Source: Saprospiraceae bacterium
Lineage (GTDB): Bacteria > Bacteroidota > Bacteroidia > Chitinophagales > Saprospiraceae
Reading direction: 5' to 3'
DNA length: 64,000 nucleotides
Assembly: GCA_020630775.1 (NCBI GenBank)
Contig: JAHDIN010000003.1
Coordinates: 62,001-126,000 of the forward strand
The position numbers were made by a program, and so were the translations under genes. The notes beneath the pieces are model-generated. The model had not been told where the DNA came from and did no database searches. It was given only the letters and a program-made list of their open reading frames with translations. Below, piece by piece: positions 27,555 to 37,400 of the stretch. Every line of letters begins with the position of its first letter. Positions within the stretch are counted from its first letter, which is position 1.

Positions 27555-29339
27555 TTAGCCTTCTACTCGTAATATTTTAATTTCTACCCTTTGGTTTCTT
27601 TGACGACCTTGTTTGCTTTTATTTGATGCAATAGGATTTCTCTTACCATAGCCTTTGTATTTAATTCGATCTTTAGGCACGCCTCTTGTATATAAATAAT
27701 CTGCTACTGATTTGGCTCTTGAGGTAGAAAGACTATCGCAAAACTCATCTTGTGGTAGGTTATTAGTATGGCCACCAATTTCTATAAACACATTTTTGTT
27801 ATCATCCAAAAAGTCGTACACTTCGGAAAGTACTTCATTCGATTCTGGATTAATTTCTATACTATTTGAAGCAAAGTATAGATTATTAATTCTTAATGTT
27901 TGTCCAACTTCAATCTTCGTAATGTCAAGGTCTGGAAGTAATTTAGGTTTACTAATTGAAATGTTTGATACTAAGGTGCATCCTTTAGAGTCAGTGACAG
28001 TCAGTTCGTGATCACCATGACTGAGTTTTCTTGGCGTTAAGCCTCTCTCACTATTATCCCACAATACCTCATAAGGTGGGGTGCCTCCATTAAAACTAAC
28101 CTTTGCAGTTCCATCTTTTTTACCAGCTTTTGTAACGGCATTGGTTTCGATCACATTCATTGTTATAGGAAATGGGTCTTCTATATTTATAGATGCATAT
28201 TGTCTAGCACCGAAGAAGTCTTCAACGGTAACTTTATAATTGCCAGCTTTAAGATCTTTCGGATTTGTTTCTCCTTTAAGTCGCGCTCTTTCCCAAAAGT
28301 ATTTATATGGTTCTGCTCCCCCTTGTACTTCGACGACTATGCTTCCATCTGAACCACCGGGGCATGAAATTGGATTTTCTAAGAATGTAGTAATGACCAT
28401 TTGTTTGATTTCCATTTGGTCTTTATAGATTCTAAATAACCCTGCATCCTCTGTACCTAACCATAGAGCACCTTGGTCATCACTTGCCAGTGATAAACAC
28501 TTACTGGCTACAAGACCTAAATTCTCTCCGTATTTTTCGAGCTTATTTTTGTAAGGGTTATATCTAGTTAAAATATCTGAAGCTATGTAGAGATTGTCTT
28601 CATTATCTAGTGCCAAATCATTGACTTTACCTTCATATAGTCCTTTTCTCAATCCTTGCTCTTGCCATCTATCACGACCATAATCTTCATAAACCAACCA
28701 TAATTCTTTGTCACTAAGTAACCAAAGACCATCAATGTTTTGAGTAGCGGCTATGAATTTTTCTTTGGTATTACTCAGTTTCCATTTCTTATCGTCTTCA
28801 ACGACCATTATGCCTTGGTCTGTGCCGATCCAAAGTTTATCTAATGATTCAAATAAACGGATAAAACTGACGATATCAGATTTAAGCTTAGAGTTGTTAC
28901 TGTCATATTTAGTGATGTATTTTCCTGTCTTTATATTGAATGTATATATCCCTTGATTAGTAGCGACCCAAAGCTTAGTCTTATAAACTTCTAAGTCATT
29001 TATTTCAATGCCTTCTTTGTCAATGTGATAGAGGAACCGGTCATTCATATAAATTTTACCGTCCTTGAATGCGGAGAAAACATTTCCTTTCTTTGATACT
29101 TTGACTGCAACGGCATTATTGCTGACGATAATTTCTGTAAGAGAAGATGAGCTGTTGTTGATTGAACTTATACCTTTTTTTCCAGCAAAGAATACATTCG
29201 GACCATTTACCCTGATGTCTTCGATCCTGTCACTTGACGAAAATCCGTTTATTCGTTCTAAAACTAATTCTGTGCGTTCTTCCTGTGCCCAACAAAAAAT
29301 GCCCGTGAATAGGAGCGCTAAAAGAAAAAAGTATCTCAT
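27555..29339 (-). CDS. Exported two-component-type propeller / SprB-repeat / OmpA protein
   Basis: 594 residues. Signal peptide of about 18 residues (ends CWAQ). Residues about 30-310 carry propeller blades with LWVATNQGIYTF, LWIGTDQGIMVV and LWLGTEDAGLF, like the sensor part of hybrid two-component systems. Two SprB-type repeats follow (about 325-390 and 395-460; ISCPGGSDGSIVVEVQGG, then TAKVSFNGGTPPYEVLW). The C-terminal OmpA domain (about 480-590) has LYFASNSIEI, IGGHTNN, LSTSRAKSVADYLYTRGVPKDRI and NQRVEIKI, so it should bind peptidoglycan. The combination suggests a periplasmic or surface anchor related to gliding/type IX secretion adhesins; that is inference. Confidence 0.85.
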   Translation of the reverse strand: MRYFFLLALLFTGIFCWAQEERTELVLERINGFSSSDRIEDIRVNGPNVFFAGKKGISSINNSSSSLTEIIVSNNAVAVKVSKKGNVFSAFKDGKIYMNDRFLYHIDKEGIEINDLEVYKTKLWVATNQGIYTFNIKTGKYITKYDSNNSKLKSDIVSFIRLFESLDKLWIGTDQGIMVVEDDKKWKLSNTKEKFIAATQNIDGLWLLSDKELWLVYEDYGRDRWQEQGLRKGLYEGKVNDLALDNEDNLYIASDILTRYNPYKNKLEKYGENLGLVASKCLSLASDDQGALWLGTEDAGLFRIYKDQMEIKQMVITTFLENPISCPGGSDGSIVVEVQGGAEPYKYFWERARLKGETNPKDLKAGNYKVTVEDFFGARQYASINIEDPFPITMNVIETNAVTKAGKKDGTAKVSFNGGTPPYEVLWDNSERGLTPRKLSHGDHELTVTDSKGCTLVSNISISKPKLLPDLDITKIEVGQTLRINNLYFASNSIEINPESNEVLSEVYDFLDDNKNVFIEIGGHTNNLPQDEFCDSLSTSRAKSVADYLYTRGVPKDRIKYKGYGKRNPIASNKSKQGRQRNQRVEIKILRVEG

Positions 29340-29509
29340 CTATTAACTGTTACCCTTTTAAAACTGATTTAATGAGAAGTTGGCTTGCATTTATAAGCAC
29401 TTTAAATTTACATTAACTATCTGAGTAAAATAAATTAATGTCTGAATTTGATGTGCAGAATCACGTCTATTTTGCAGTTAGGCTTTTTTTATCAAAAACC
29501 CCGCAATTA

Positions 29510-30793
29510 TTAAGTTATGGCACTTCTATAGCCGTATTTACTGCGTAAATGCTCAGATACGCTAATGGAGAGATCATCTAATTCATTTTTAACAAAGTGA
29601 TTGCGAATTCTTTGGAGATATTCTGAAGACTTAATTCCAATATGGTTTTCCATGTAATGATCCATAATAGATATATACATTTTCTTAACGGTTTTTGCAT
29701 ATCCATTTTCGCATAGAACAACATCATAGACCATTAACCAGTCCGCAGAATTTTTAGCTTTTAATTTTTCGATAAGATCATCATATTGCTCAGCTCTTAA
29801 TGCAATTTTACACTGTATCATGAATGGTAAAGCGTCTATCCATTTTTTTAATTTGCTGTATTCCTTTTTTAGGAATAATTCATCCAGATCCATTGCCAAT
29901 TCTTGTAAGCTTTCAAGATTTTGGATACCTGTACCAAGTTTTAATAAAGCAGACTTAAGGTTTTTGAAATCCTTTATTTGATTATAAAGAATAGCTTGCA
30001 GCATTTCTTTATTATAGTTGAAATTAAGTTCTGATGTATTTAATACATATTCGGCTGGCTTAATTTTACCTTGGAGTATTAAGTTTTTCAATGCAATGTA
30101 AATCTTATCCTGATTGACATCTAAAAGAAGCTCTTTGACTAATGCTACGAATGGAATAGCTAACTGTATCATCGTAGATGTTGCATCTATGTTTTCTAGA
30201 TTATTATTAACTTTTAATTTTAAATCTTCAATAAGTTTTTGTTTCTCTTCTTTGCTTAGAACATTGTTCTCATTCAGTACAGATATCAAATTATGTGACC
30301 TAGGAAAGAAGTAGGACTTATTGATGATATTTAAAAGCTCTCCTTCCATATTGTTTCTGAATGCAGGAGCTAAATCTTGTTGAAGAATAATATGGATACC
30401 TTCTAAAAAAGATTGCCGATACTGATCAAGTTTGTTGTCTTGCACTTCATATCTATTTTGAAGATAGGCTATCTTTTCAATTGATTGTGCAGCAATAGGG
30501 TAGGCCTCTCTAAAATCATCAGTTGATAGACAATCATGCATCTGCTGGATAAAATCCTCTAGTATGATAAAAATAGTCTTTTTGAGAGATGCGGTTAACT
30601 TCTTGTTTCTTGAAGAAACAGGTTTTATAAGCTCATCTAAAATCTGTTTGTATTTGATCCCACCATCTGCCAACTCTACTCTTGATAAGAAGTGAGATTT
30701 AAGAATTACTTCAAAAGACTTGTTCTTTTTAGCATATTGATTTATAAACGATTTAATATCATTCTCCTCGACCATATCAAGGATGGCGCTCAT
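29510..30793 (-). CDS. Large helical protein of unknown function
   Basis: 427 residues from ATG 30793; the ORF-track start at 30889 is a TTG and would add 32 residues. I do not recognise a family. The protein lacks signal peptide and membrane segments and looks almost wholly alpha-helical, with many Lys/Glu/Leu/Ile and heptad-like stretches, as in helical-repeat scaffolds. Four cysteines are spread out with no zinc motif. It stands apart from neighbours (170 bases to the OmpA gene, 176 to rluF on the same strand). Confidence 0.65.
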   Translation of the reverse strand: MSAILDMVEENDIKSFINQYAKKNKSFEVILKSHFLSRVELADGGIKYKQILDELIKPVSSRNKKLTASLKKTIFIILEDFIQQMHDCLSTDDFREAYPIAAQSIEKIAYLQNRYEVQDNKLDQYRQSFLEGIHIILQQDLAPAFRNNMEGELLNIINKSYFFPRSHNLISVLNENNVLSKEEKQKLIEDLKLKVNNNLENIDATSTMIQLAIPFVALVKELLLDVNQDKIYIALKNLILQGKIKPAEYVLNTSELNFNYNKEMLQAILYNQIKDFKNLKSALLKLGTGIQNLESLQELAMDLDELFLKKEYSKLKKWIDALPFMIQCKIALRAEQYDDLIEKLKAKNSADWLMVYDVVLCENGYAKTVKKMYISIMDHYMENHIGIKSSEYLQRIRNHFVKNELDDLSISVSEHLRSKYGYRSAIT

Positions 30794-30968
30794 TTTTAGC
30801 TTTTGATATCTTACCTCTTTTTCCAAGTTAACTTGAGAAATACTTAATTTTTGGATTGAATACGCATGTAACTTCCAAAGATAAGTCAAAAAGCTTGAAA
30901 TCGTGGCGAGAAAATCTAAATAGATATTAAAATCTACAGAAGTATAAGCTTGATTTACATCAGAAAGC

Positions 30969-31682
30969 CTACAATTGCTTAAATAGGCTAACTAGTTCAT
31001 CCTCAGTAAGGTATCGCCAATGGCCAACTCTCAAGTGGCCAATTTTAATATTCATGATTCTCATTCTATGTAGTGTGTTTACGCGATAGCCGAGGGCATT
31101 ACACATACGCCTAATTTGCCTATTTAGGCCTTGAGTCAAAATAATTGAAAAAGTAGAGGGGCCTATTTTTTTAACCTTACACTTAAGTGTTTTTCGTCCC
31201 ATAATCCGGACTCCAGAAGCCATCTTGGTAATGAATTCTGCTGTGATTTTTTCTTTGGTAGTGACTATGTATTCCTTTTCGTGCTCGTTTTCTTTTCTTA
31301 AGATTTTATTGACTATGTCTCCATCATTTGTCAATAATATTAAACCAGTCGAACTTTTATCTAATCTACCAATTGGAAAGATTCTCTTTTTATGATTGAT
31401 GAAGTCGATTATATTATCCTTCTCTTTTGGGTCTGTAGTACAAACAATGCCTTCTGGTTTGTTTAATGCTAGATAGATATGTTTTTGCTTCTTTTTAGCC
31501 TTATTGATGATTTCAAAATCGACCATGACCTCATCAGTATTATCCACTCTAGCCCCTTTCTCAGCTTCTTTGCCATTAATATGAACGCGTCCTTGCTCGA
31601 TTAATTTATCCGCCTCACGTCTTGAACAGTGGCCAGTATTACTAATAAATTTATTGATGCTAATTTTATGAGAATCACTCAT
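30969..31682 (-). CDS. rluF: 23S rRNA pseudouridine synthase RluF
   Basis: 237 residues. An S4 RNA-binding domain opens the protein (ISINKFISNTGHCSRREADKLIEQGRVHINGK), then the RsuA-type catalytic domain with FPIGRLDKSSTGLILLTNDG, whose Asp is the nucleophile, and the LTQGLNRQIRRMCNALGY motif. It resembles RluF, which modifies U2604 of 23S rRNA. It is 15 bases after the LuxR-type response regulator and is probably co-transcribed with it. Confidence 0.92.
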   Translation of the reverse strand: MSDSHKISINKFISNTGHCSRREADKLIEQGRVHINGKEAEKGARVDNTDEVMVDFEIINKAKKKQKHIYLALNKPEGIVCTTDPKEKDNIIDFINHKKRIFPIGRLDKSSTGLILLTNDGDIVNKILRKENEHEKEYIVTTKEKITAEFITKMASGVRIMGRKTLKCKVKKIGPSTFSIILTQGLNRQIRRMCNALGYRVNTLHRMRIMNIKIGHLRVGHWRYLTEDELVSLFKQL

Positions 31683-31697
31683 TAAGGTACATTTTAA

Positions 31698-32309
31698 CTA
31701 AGCCTTTGTCATTACTTTGTGAATAACAGAAGTTCTATTAGGCACATCTAGTTTGGTAAATAGGTTTTTTAGATGTGTTTTAATCGTATTTACTGAAACA
31801 AATTGATCGGCGGCCATTTGTTTGTTCGTTTTTCCTTCTGCTAATTGCTGGATACATTTATATTCAGAAGGGGTAATATTGGTATTAAATAATTGATTTA
31901 TTTTTTCAATTGAAGGTAATACGACTTTGTTCTCAGAAGCATGTCTAAACAAAGCCATTTCCATAGTAGTTAGCAGGTCTTTCTCGTTAAAGGGCTTGAG
32001 AATGTATCCATAAGGTAAAGTGGCTTTAGCTTTATCGAGTGTCGCCTTGTCGCTATGAGAGGTAAGATATATGAAAGGGATATGATACTTTTCTCTTATG
32101 ATTTGAGCCACCTCAATGCCATCTTTATCGCCTTCGATATTAATATCTAACAAGGCGATATCAGGATGCGCATTTTCAATCATGTAAATTGCTTTCTCGC
32201 TATTATATGCAATGCCTACTGATACAAAGCCTAATTCTTCAACGAAATCGGAAATGTCTTCAGCTATAAGAGGTTCGTCTTCAACAATAAGTACCCTAAT
32301 ATCAGGCAT
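31698..32309 (-). CDS. LuxR/NarL-type response regulator
   Basis: 203 residues. The receiver domain (1-120) has VLIVEDEP acidic residues, the phospho-acceptor Asp in IALLDINIEGD, the Thr in YLTSHSD and the Lys in YILKPFNE; all key residues are kept. The C-terminal HTH (about 140-200) reads SEYKCIQQLAEGKTNKQMAADQFVSVNTIKTHLKNLFTKLDV. It overlaps the last eight bases of the upstream kinase gene (ATGCCTGA), so it is the partner of that kinase or of the neighbouring one. Confidence 0.93.
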   Translation of the reverse strand: MPDIRVLIVEDEPLIAEDISDFVEELGFVSVGIAYNSEKAIYMIENAHPDIALLDINIEGDKDGIEVAQIIREKYHIPFIYLTSHSDKATLDKAKATLPYGYILKPFNEKDLLTTMEMALFRHASENKVVLPSIEKINQLFNTNITPSEYKCIQQLAEGKTNKQMAADQFVSVNTIKTHLKNLFTKLDVPNRTSVIHKVMTKA

Positions 32310-34392
32310 TTGTTGTTTTTTGATAGTTTTTAATAAGCATTGTTATTGTCGTCCCATTGGTGTTGTCAATGGAAAAGGTAGCTTTTAATTTTCTACTAAA
32401 AGCTTCAATAACTTTCTGTCCAAAGGTATCACTTACTGCATTATCTTTCAAATGTGAATGATGTGCATTGTCATTTATGCACAATTTTAATTGATCTTGA
32501 ACCTCACTTAAGGCTACATTGAGTTCGCCAGAGGACTGATCCTTAAAGCCAATTTTAAATGTATCTATAAGAATTTCATTTAATACAAGGCCAAGTGAAA
32601 TAAGTGTTTCAATGCTTAAGTCTATTTCTTCTATATCGAAGTTGAGATGTATGTTTTGGTGTGGTAGTCTATAAGTTCTAAAAAGAGACTGTGTCAGCTC
32701 TGTGAGATATGTTTTAGTCGTAAGTTCAGAGACATTATCATTTTTAAATATGCTATTGTGAATAAGCGCTATTGATTGGACTCTATCTCTTCCGTCAGCA
32801 AGTGCTTCCTTGGCGGCAGGATTTTCGATATTGCGCATCTGCATAGACAAAAGACTAGACACAATCTGAAGATTGTTTTTAACCCTATGGTGTACTTCCT
32901 TTATCAGAATATTTTTTTCTTCAAGATTAGATTTTATAATAGCATTTTGTTCGGCAATCTTTTTGTTTCTTTTTTTCAGTTGATAATAGGCGAGTAGTCC
33001 AAGCAAACTTAATCCTAATATGAAGCCTGCAAAAATTTTAGTTCTGAGCAATCTCATTTGACCAACTTGATCTCTATTTTCTTGTTCTAATCGTAAAAGT
33101 TCTTCTTGCCTTTTTAAGTCTTTTTGATTTAATGCACGGCTAATATTGAGCAACTTTTCTTTATTGTAAAGAATACTATCTTGTTTGCTGGCGATGATGG
33201 CGTTCTGGTAAGCTTTTTTATAATTGCCTTGTTCACCATAGACTTTTTGTAAGCATTTGCAGGGCGGACGTATGTACAGTGCGCTTTCTGTTCTTAAACC
33301 AATTTTCTTTCCTTCCTCACACCATTTAATAGCTTTTTCTAATTCTTGCTTTTTATAATACGCATAACCAATTTCAGTGTAGGCTAATCCGGTTGTCCAT
33401 TCTGGGGTAAAATCTTTCAAGCTATCTATAGAATTGATGACCTCTTGGTGTAGACCTTTGTTGTTGTAGACTTTAAAAATGTATTCCCAAGCATAGACAC
33501 CACGCTGCTGTACTTGCGAATTTTTAATAATTGGCAAAGCCAATTTCATAATCTTCAGAGAGCTATCTATTTGCCCTAGCTTATATAAGGCTCTGCCTTT
33601 TTCAATGCTGCAGGTAATATGTACGTTAGTTTCATTTTCTTTTTCTGCAGCAATTCTTCCTAGTTCAGCATACTCTAATTGCTTTTCATAATCTTCTAAT
33701 CGGGCATACAGTTTGGCGATATTAGAATAGGCATATGATTTTTTTACATTATCATATTCTAATGCTTTCAAATAATTATTGATAGCATCAAAATATTTAT
33801 CTTGATACCTTTGGCGCAGTGCTAACTCATTGTAAAGACCAGCTATGTAGTTGGGTTGATTGTTTTTCTCTGCTTCTTTTATTGCTTTACGGATAAAGGA
33901 TTCAGATAAAGCATATTCCTTAGTTTTAAAATAATAATTGGCATTGGCCCTATTGTAGAATACAGTGAGGTCTTTGACGTCATCAAGTTTGTTAGCCATA
34001 GAGTCAATTAAGGCAATAGCTTCCAGGTAATTGCTATCAAGCTGAAATTGTCTATTGAATCTGATGCTTTTGTAAAATGCGTTTCTACCTCTTTGATAAT
34101 ATAACTTATGGATTTTTGCTAACGAGTCATTTAGTTGAAGTAATTCCCATGCACGATCACTGGTGTATCGGTGGGCTCTAATCAACTTGAGTTGTTGATT
34201 AACACGTTCTTCAACGTTTAATTCTGGATTTAACAATAGTTGTTCAACAGAATCAAGCTTAGATGTTTTATCCTGAGCTGAAAGGCTAGTGGTAGCAATA
34301 AGGCTCAGCAAAAAAACTAGTCTTATTGAAAACGGTTTTATATACCTGTTTGTACTAATCTTTATCAATTGCCTACTAAGTAATTCACTCAT
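32302..34392 (-). CDS. TPR-sensor histidine kinase of HisKA_2 type with degenerate ATP-binding site (likely pseudokinase)
   Basis: 696 residues: signal peptide (about 24-40), TPR-like helical repeats (about 60-430), one membrane segment (about 450-475), a HisKA_2 phosphoacceptor helix with VHHRVKNNLQ (His about 501/502), and a C-terminal HATPase domain. The His helix is intact. In the HATPase, the N-box reads LNEILIDTFKIGF, so the Mg-binding Asn is Asp610, and the G1 box reads INDNAHHSHL, where DNGIG is expected. Both should hurt ATP binding. The neighbour kinase (34580-36712) keeps both motifs. The gene is in frame throughout and is coupled to the response regulator by an 8-base overlap. Confidence 0.88.
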   Translation of the reverse strand: MSELLSRQLIKISTNRYIKPFSIRLVFLLSLIATTSLSAQDKTSKLDSVEQLLLNPELNVEERVNQQLKLIRAHRYTSDRAWELLQLNDSLAKIHKLYYQRGRNAFYKSIRFNRQFQLDSNYLEAIALIDSMANKLDDVKDLTVFYNRANANYYFKTKEYALSESFIRKAIKEAEKNNQPNYIAGLYNELALRQRYQDKYFDAINNYLKALEYDNVKKSYAYSNIAKLYARLEDYEKQLEYAELGRIAAEKENETNVHITCSIEKGRALYKLGQIDSSLKIMKLALPIIKNSQVQQRGVYAWEYIFKVYNNKGLHQEVINSIDSLKDFTPEWTTGLAYTEIGYAYYKKQELEKAIKWCEEGKKIGLRTESALYIRPPCKCLQKVYGEQGNYKKAYQNAIIASKQDSILYNKEKLLNISRALNQKDLKRQEELLRLEQENRDQVGQMRLLRTKIFAGFILGLSLLGLLAYYQLKKRNKKIAEQNAIIKSNLEEKNILIKEVHHRVKNNLQIVSSLLSMQMRNIENPAAKEALADGRDRVQSIALIHNSIFKNDNVSELTTKTYLTELTQSLFRTYRLPHQNIHLNFDIEEIDLSIETLISLGLVLNEILIDTFKIGFKDQSSGELNVALSEVQDQLKLCINDNAHHSHLKDNAVSDTFGQKVIEAFSRKLKATFSIDNTNGTTITMLIKNYQKTTNA

Positions 34393-34409
34393 TGAAATAA
34401 TGCAATGAC

Positions 34410-34440
34410 TTAAGAATAACGAACGACAATGTATTCTTAA
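34410..34440. repeat. Inverted repeat upstream of the pseudokinase gene
   Basis: TTAAGAAT and ATTCTTAA, 8 bp each with a 15-nt loop, lie 18 bases before the ATG at 34392. It could be an operator or a hairpin in the mRNA leader. Confidence 0.35.
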
Positions 34441-34542
34441 ATCACTTCAAAAATCATCATAAATCAATGAATTTTGTAAAATGAACCTGACTTATTGCTT
34501 TCAGTTGGTATATAAAGTTGCGTTTTTTGATAACCAAGCTGT

Positions 34543-34558
34543 TCACCCATTTGGGTGA
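34543..34558. repeat. Short palindrome in the kinase-kinase gap
   Basis: TCACCC-ATTT-GGGTGA, a perfect 6-bp inverted repeat 21 bases downstream of the intact kinase stop, with no T-tract on the minus side. It may be a weak terminator or regulator site. Confidence 0.3.
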
Positions 34559-34579
34559 TATTGATTTTTTAACTAGCAA

Positions 34580-36712
34580 CTAGGAGGCTTTTTTAAAGTT
34601 TCTTATCATTAAATTGATGATAGTGCCATTGTTTTTTTCAACCAAAAGATCGGCGCCCAATTTATTACTGAAGGCTTTAATTAGGCGATTGCCAAAGGAA
34701 TTTGATTGGATGAGTGTATCATGGTCGACACCTATGCCATTGTCCTGAATCGTCAATAATAGGCTATTGTTTTTTTCTTTCACTTTAATACCAATGATGC
34801 CTTCGCGATTGTCTGGAAATGCATGCTTAAGACAATTGCTAATTAGCTCATTAAGAATGAGGCCAAAGGGGACCATGGTGTCCACATCAAGATGGATATC
34901 GTCAATATCTAAATCTAGTGTGATTTTATCTTGATTTACATTGTACGAATTAAATAGTTCTTCGACTAATTTTTTCAGATATTCAGATATACTTACACCG
35001 GTTAGACTTTCTTGCATGTAAAGGTTTTGATGTATGAGTGCCATAGAGCGGACCCGACTTCTTCCTTCTTTAATGACTTTCTTTATATTGTCATCTTCAA
35101 TCTGTCTTGATTGAAGAGAAAGCAAACTGGAAATGACTTGAAGATTGTTTTTTACTCTGTGATGGATTTCCCTTAATAATATGTCTTTGTCCTTTAGTGC
35201 AGTAGATATAGTCTCGTTTTGCGCATACACTTTTTTATATAGTCTAAATATGAAAAATAACATGGTGAGAAATGCAAAGAGTAGCAGTCCACCAGCCTTG
35301 AGAAAAGTTTTTTGCTGTTGCAATTTAAATTTTTGTACTTCTGTTAAGTCACCTAGACTAGCGATTTGTTCTGACTGCACTTTTTGATTGTACTGAGCTT
35401 CTAAATCTTGGACGATATAATTTTGTTTTTCTTTTTCGAGTAGTTTTTTAAGTCTAAGATATTCTTCAAGTTTTTCATTGGCCTTTTTGTATTCTCCCTT
35501 GTCCTTTAAAAAGAAATATTCTATTTGAGCTAAATTTCGATTGAGTAGATCGTCATCGAGGTATGTGTTGGTGTTTTTATACTCGTTGAACTTATCATAG
35601 AATTGAGTTTTACTGACACCTTGAGTAGATAGATAATGAAGATGGACCAAGTCCACCTTGTGTTTTAAAAAGTTGTCAATATTTTCTGTGCGCATCGAAA
35701 TCAATTGATCTATTTCAGATTTTGGCACGACCTTATTCGCAAACAATTTCGCACTAATACGGCCAACCATATTAACTAATTTTGTTTTCTTGTTTTTCGA
35801 TTTAGTATTGATACTGTCGGATGTATTGTAATGTTTTAATGCTAGATCATAATTTTCTTTTTTACTTTCAACATCTCCCAAGGAGGCATATAATTTAGCC
35901 TTACTAGATGTCAGATCATAATTGTTTGCGTGTTCGATCGATTGAAGAATATACTTCTTTGCTCGATCTAGATTATTTGCGCTGATGAGTACCTCGGCTA
36001 TATTTAAGTGAAAGAATGCCTGCTTTACATAATTGTCTTTGGCTATATATGATTTTCCTTCTAGGTGTTTTTCCAATGCTTTATCATACTCTTCAAAGTG
36101 CTGATGGATCAAACCCATAATATTGCAAGTCTTAATCATGCTTACAGTATCCTTGAGTTTTACATCAATATCGTAGGCTATTTTAATAAAATGAAAGGCA
36201 CTATCTTTTTGATTATTTAGCGCTTTGAGGTGTGCATATTCCATGCAATAATTAGAATAATCGTCTTCCTCAATGTCGGTTAGTTTTAACCCTTCTTTTG
36301 TCAGTTTTTCGACTTTATCATAGCGTTGCTTAAACTGATAAATAGTATTAAGTGCCATAATACAATCAGATTGAAGTTGGTTGTACTGATTCGATTTAGC
36401 TAAGTTGTAACATGAGTGATAAACCTTCAGTGCTTCATCTGTTCGCCATTGGTGCATAATGCTTTTTGCGAGCAATAGTTTTATTTCAATCAAATCTTTG
36501 GTTCGACCTTCATTAGCCAATTTAGAAATGATCGTTTCAAGCTGAGGCTCCGCTTCCTTAAATTGTCGTGTATCTAATAGCGTTTTGACTTCTTTGTATT
36601 CTGGCCATTCAAGTACAATGTTGCCAGGTCTAAGATGATTGTTTTGGGAATAACAAAAATTATTTAGACTACAGCACCATATAAGTACTAAGAATTTAAT
36701 TGATCGTTGCAT
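34580..36712 (-). CDS. TPR-sensor histidine kinase of HisKA_2 type (intact)
   Basis: 710 residues: signal peptide (about 1-22), TPR-type repeats (about 30-440), one membrane segment near 485, HisKA_2 helix with HHRVKNNLQVISSLLSLQ, and HATPase domain with N-box LNELISNCLKHAF and G1 box DNGIGVD. It is a paralogue of the kinase at 32302-34392, with the same architecture and a fully conserved ATP site. Such kinases are proposed to sense through the periplasmic TPR part. It lies first in the leftward run and has no response regulator of its own; the regulator at 31.7 kb is the obvious partner. Confidence 0.92.
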   Translation of the reverse strand: MQRSIKFLVLIWCCSLNNFCYSQNNHLRPGNIVLEWPEYKEVKTLLDTRQFKEAEPQLETIISKLANEGRTKDLIEIKLLLAKSIMHQWRTDEALKVYHSCYNLAKSNQYNQLQSDCIMALNTIYQFKQRYDKVEKLTKEGLKLTDIEEDDYSNYCMEYAHLKALNNQKDSAFHFIKIAYDIDVKLKDTVSMIKTCNIMGLIHQHFEEYDKALEKHLEGKSYIAKDNYVKQAFFHLNIAEVLISANNLDRAKKYILQSIEHANNYDLTSSKAKLYASLGDVESKKENYDLALKHYNTSDSINTKSKNKKTKLVNMVGRISAKLFANKVVPKSEIDQLISMRTENIDNFLKHKVDLVHLHYLSTQGVSKTQFYDKFNEYKNTNTYLDDDLLNRNLAQIEYFFLKDKGEYKKANEKLEEYLRLKKLLEKEKQNYIVQDLEAQYNQKVQSEQIASLGDLTEVQKFKLQQQKTFLKAGGLLLFAFLTMLFFIFRLYKKVYAQNETISTALKDKDILLREIHHRVKNNLQVISSLLSLQSRQIEDDNIKKVIKEGRSRVRSMALIHQNLYMQESLTGVSISEYLKKLVEELFNSYNVNQDKITLDLDIDDIHLDVDTMVPFGLILNELISNCLKHAFPDNREGIIGIKVKEKNNSLLLTIQDNGIGVDHDTLIQSNSFGNRLIKAFSNKLGADLLVEKNNGTIINLMIRNFKKAS

Positions 36713-36905
36713 ATTGATAATTGGGTACCGTTAAAATAGTTATTCTAAATGAACTAATGCTATCTTTTGACGCTTGAATTGATCATTTAGCTTGGTCGAA
36801 GGGAATTATGAAGCTTACATTAGAAATGAGATTTTTTATCATTTTTATACCTAGTTATGAAGACTTTGTTTTGTATATCTAATAAATTACAACTGAAAAT
36901 CAAGT

Positions 36906-37397
36906 ATGAAAAAGTTATTATTGGTTCGACACGCCAAGTCTTCATGGAAAGATCCTTCATTAACAGATAAAGAGCGCCCCTTAAATAATAGAGGTAAAAG
37001 AGATGCTCCATTTATGGCCAATTATGTAGAATCCCAAGGCATTACCGTTACTGATATTATTTCTAGTCCTGCAAAAAGAGCATATAAAACAGCTGTAGCT
37101 TTTCATGAAGTGTTCGAAGGATCTACCATACAGAAAGAAAGCGACTTATACTTTGGCTCAGAATCGGATTGGATGTACATTATTAATCAGCTTGATGAGT
37201 CCATATCTATACCCGCGTTTTTTAGCCATAACCCGACGATCACCTACTTTGCGAATAGCTTTCGAAACGGAAATTTTGATAATGTTCCTACTTGTGGAGT
37301 TATTTCACTTGAATCTTCTTCTGATAAATGGAAAGATTTGGATTATTTAAATACGCGTGTAGTTAATGCATGGTTTCCTAAATTGGTCAAAGCTTAA
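36906..37397 (+). CDS. SixA-like phosphohistidine phosphatase
   Basis: 163 residues of the histidine phosphatase (phosphoglycerate mutase) superfamily. The catalytic motif LLLVRHAKSSW holds the nucleophile His9 and Arg8; SSPAKRAYKTA and SHNPTITYFAN complete the site. Length and the RHAKSSW variant match SixA, which removes phosphate from His-containing phosphotransfer domains. Its position between two sets of histidine kinases fits such a role, but other substrates are possible. The DUF4296 gene follows in three bases. Confidence 0.85.
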   Translation: MKKLLLVRHAKSSWKDPSLTDKERPLNNRGKRDAPFMANYVESQGITVTDIISSPAKRAYKTAVAFHEVFEGSTIQKESDLYFGSESDWMYIINQLDESISIPAFFSHNPTITYFANSFRNGNFDNVPTCGVISLESSSDKWKDLDYLNTRVVNAWFPKLVKA

Positions 37398-37400
37398 TTT

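Noticed and set aside
32302-34392. Frameshifted or truncated kinase
   Set aside because: The frame is complete to the expected C terminus and substitutions are confined to catalytic motifs, so it is degenerate rather than broken.
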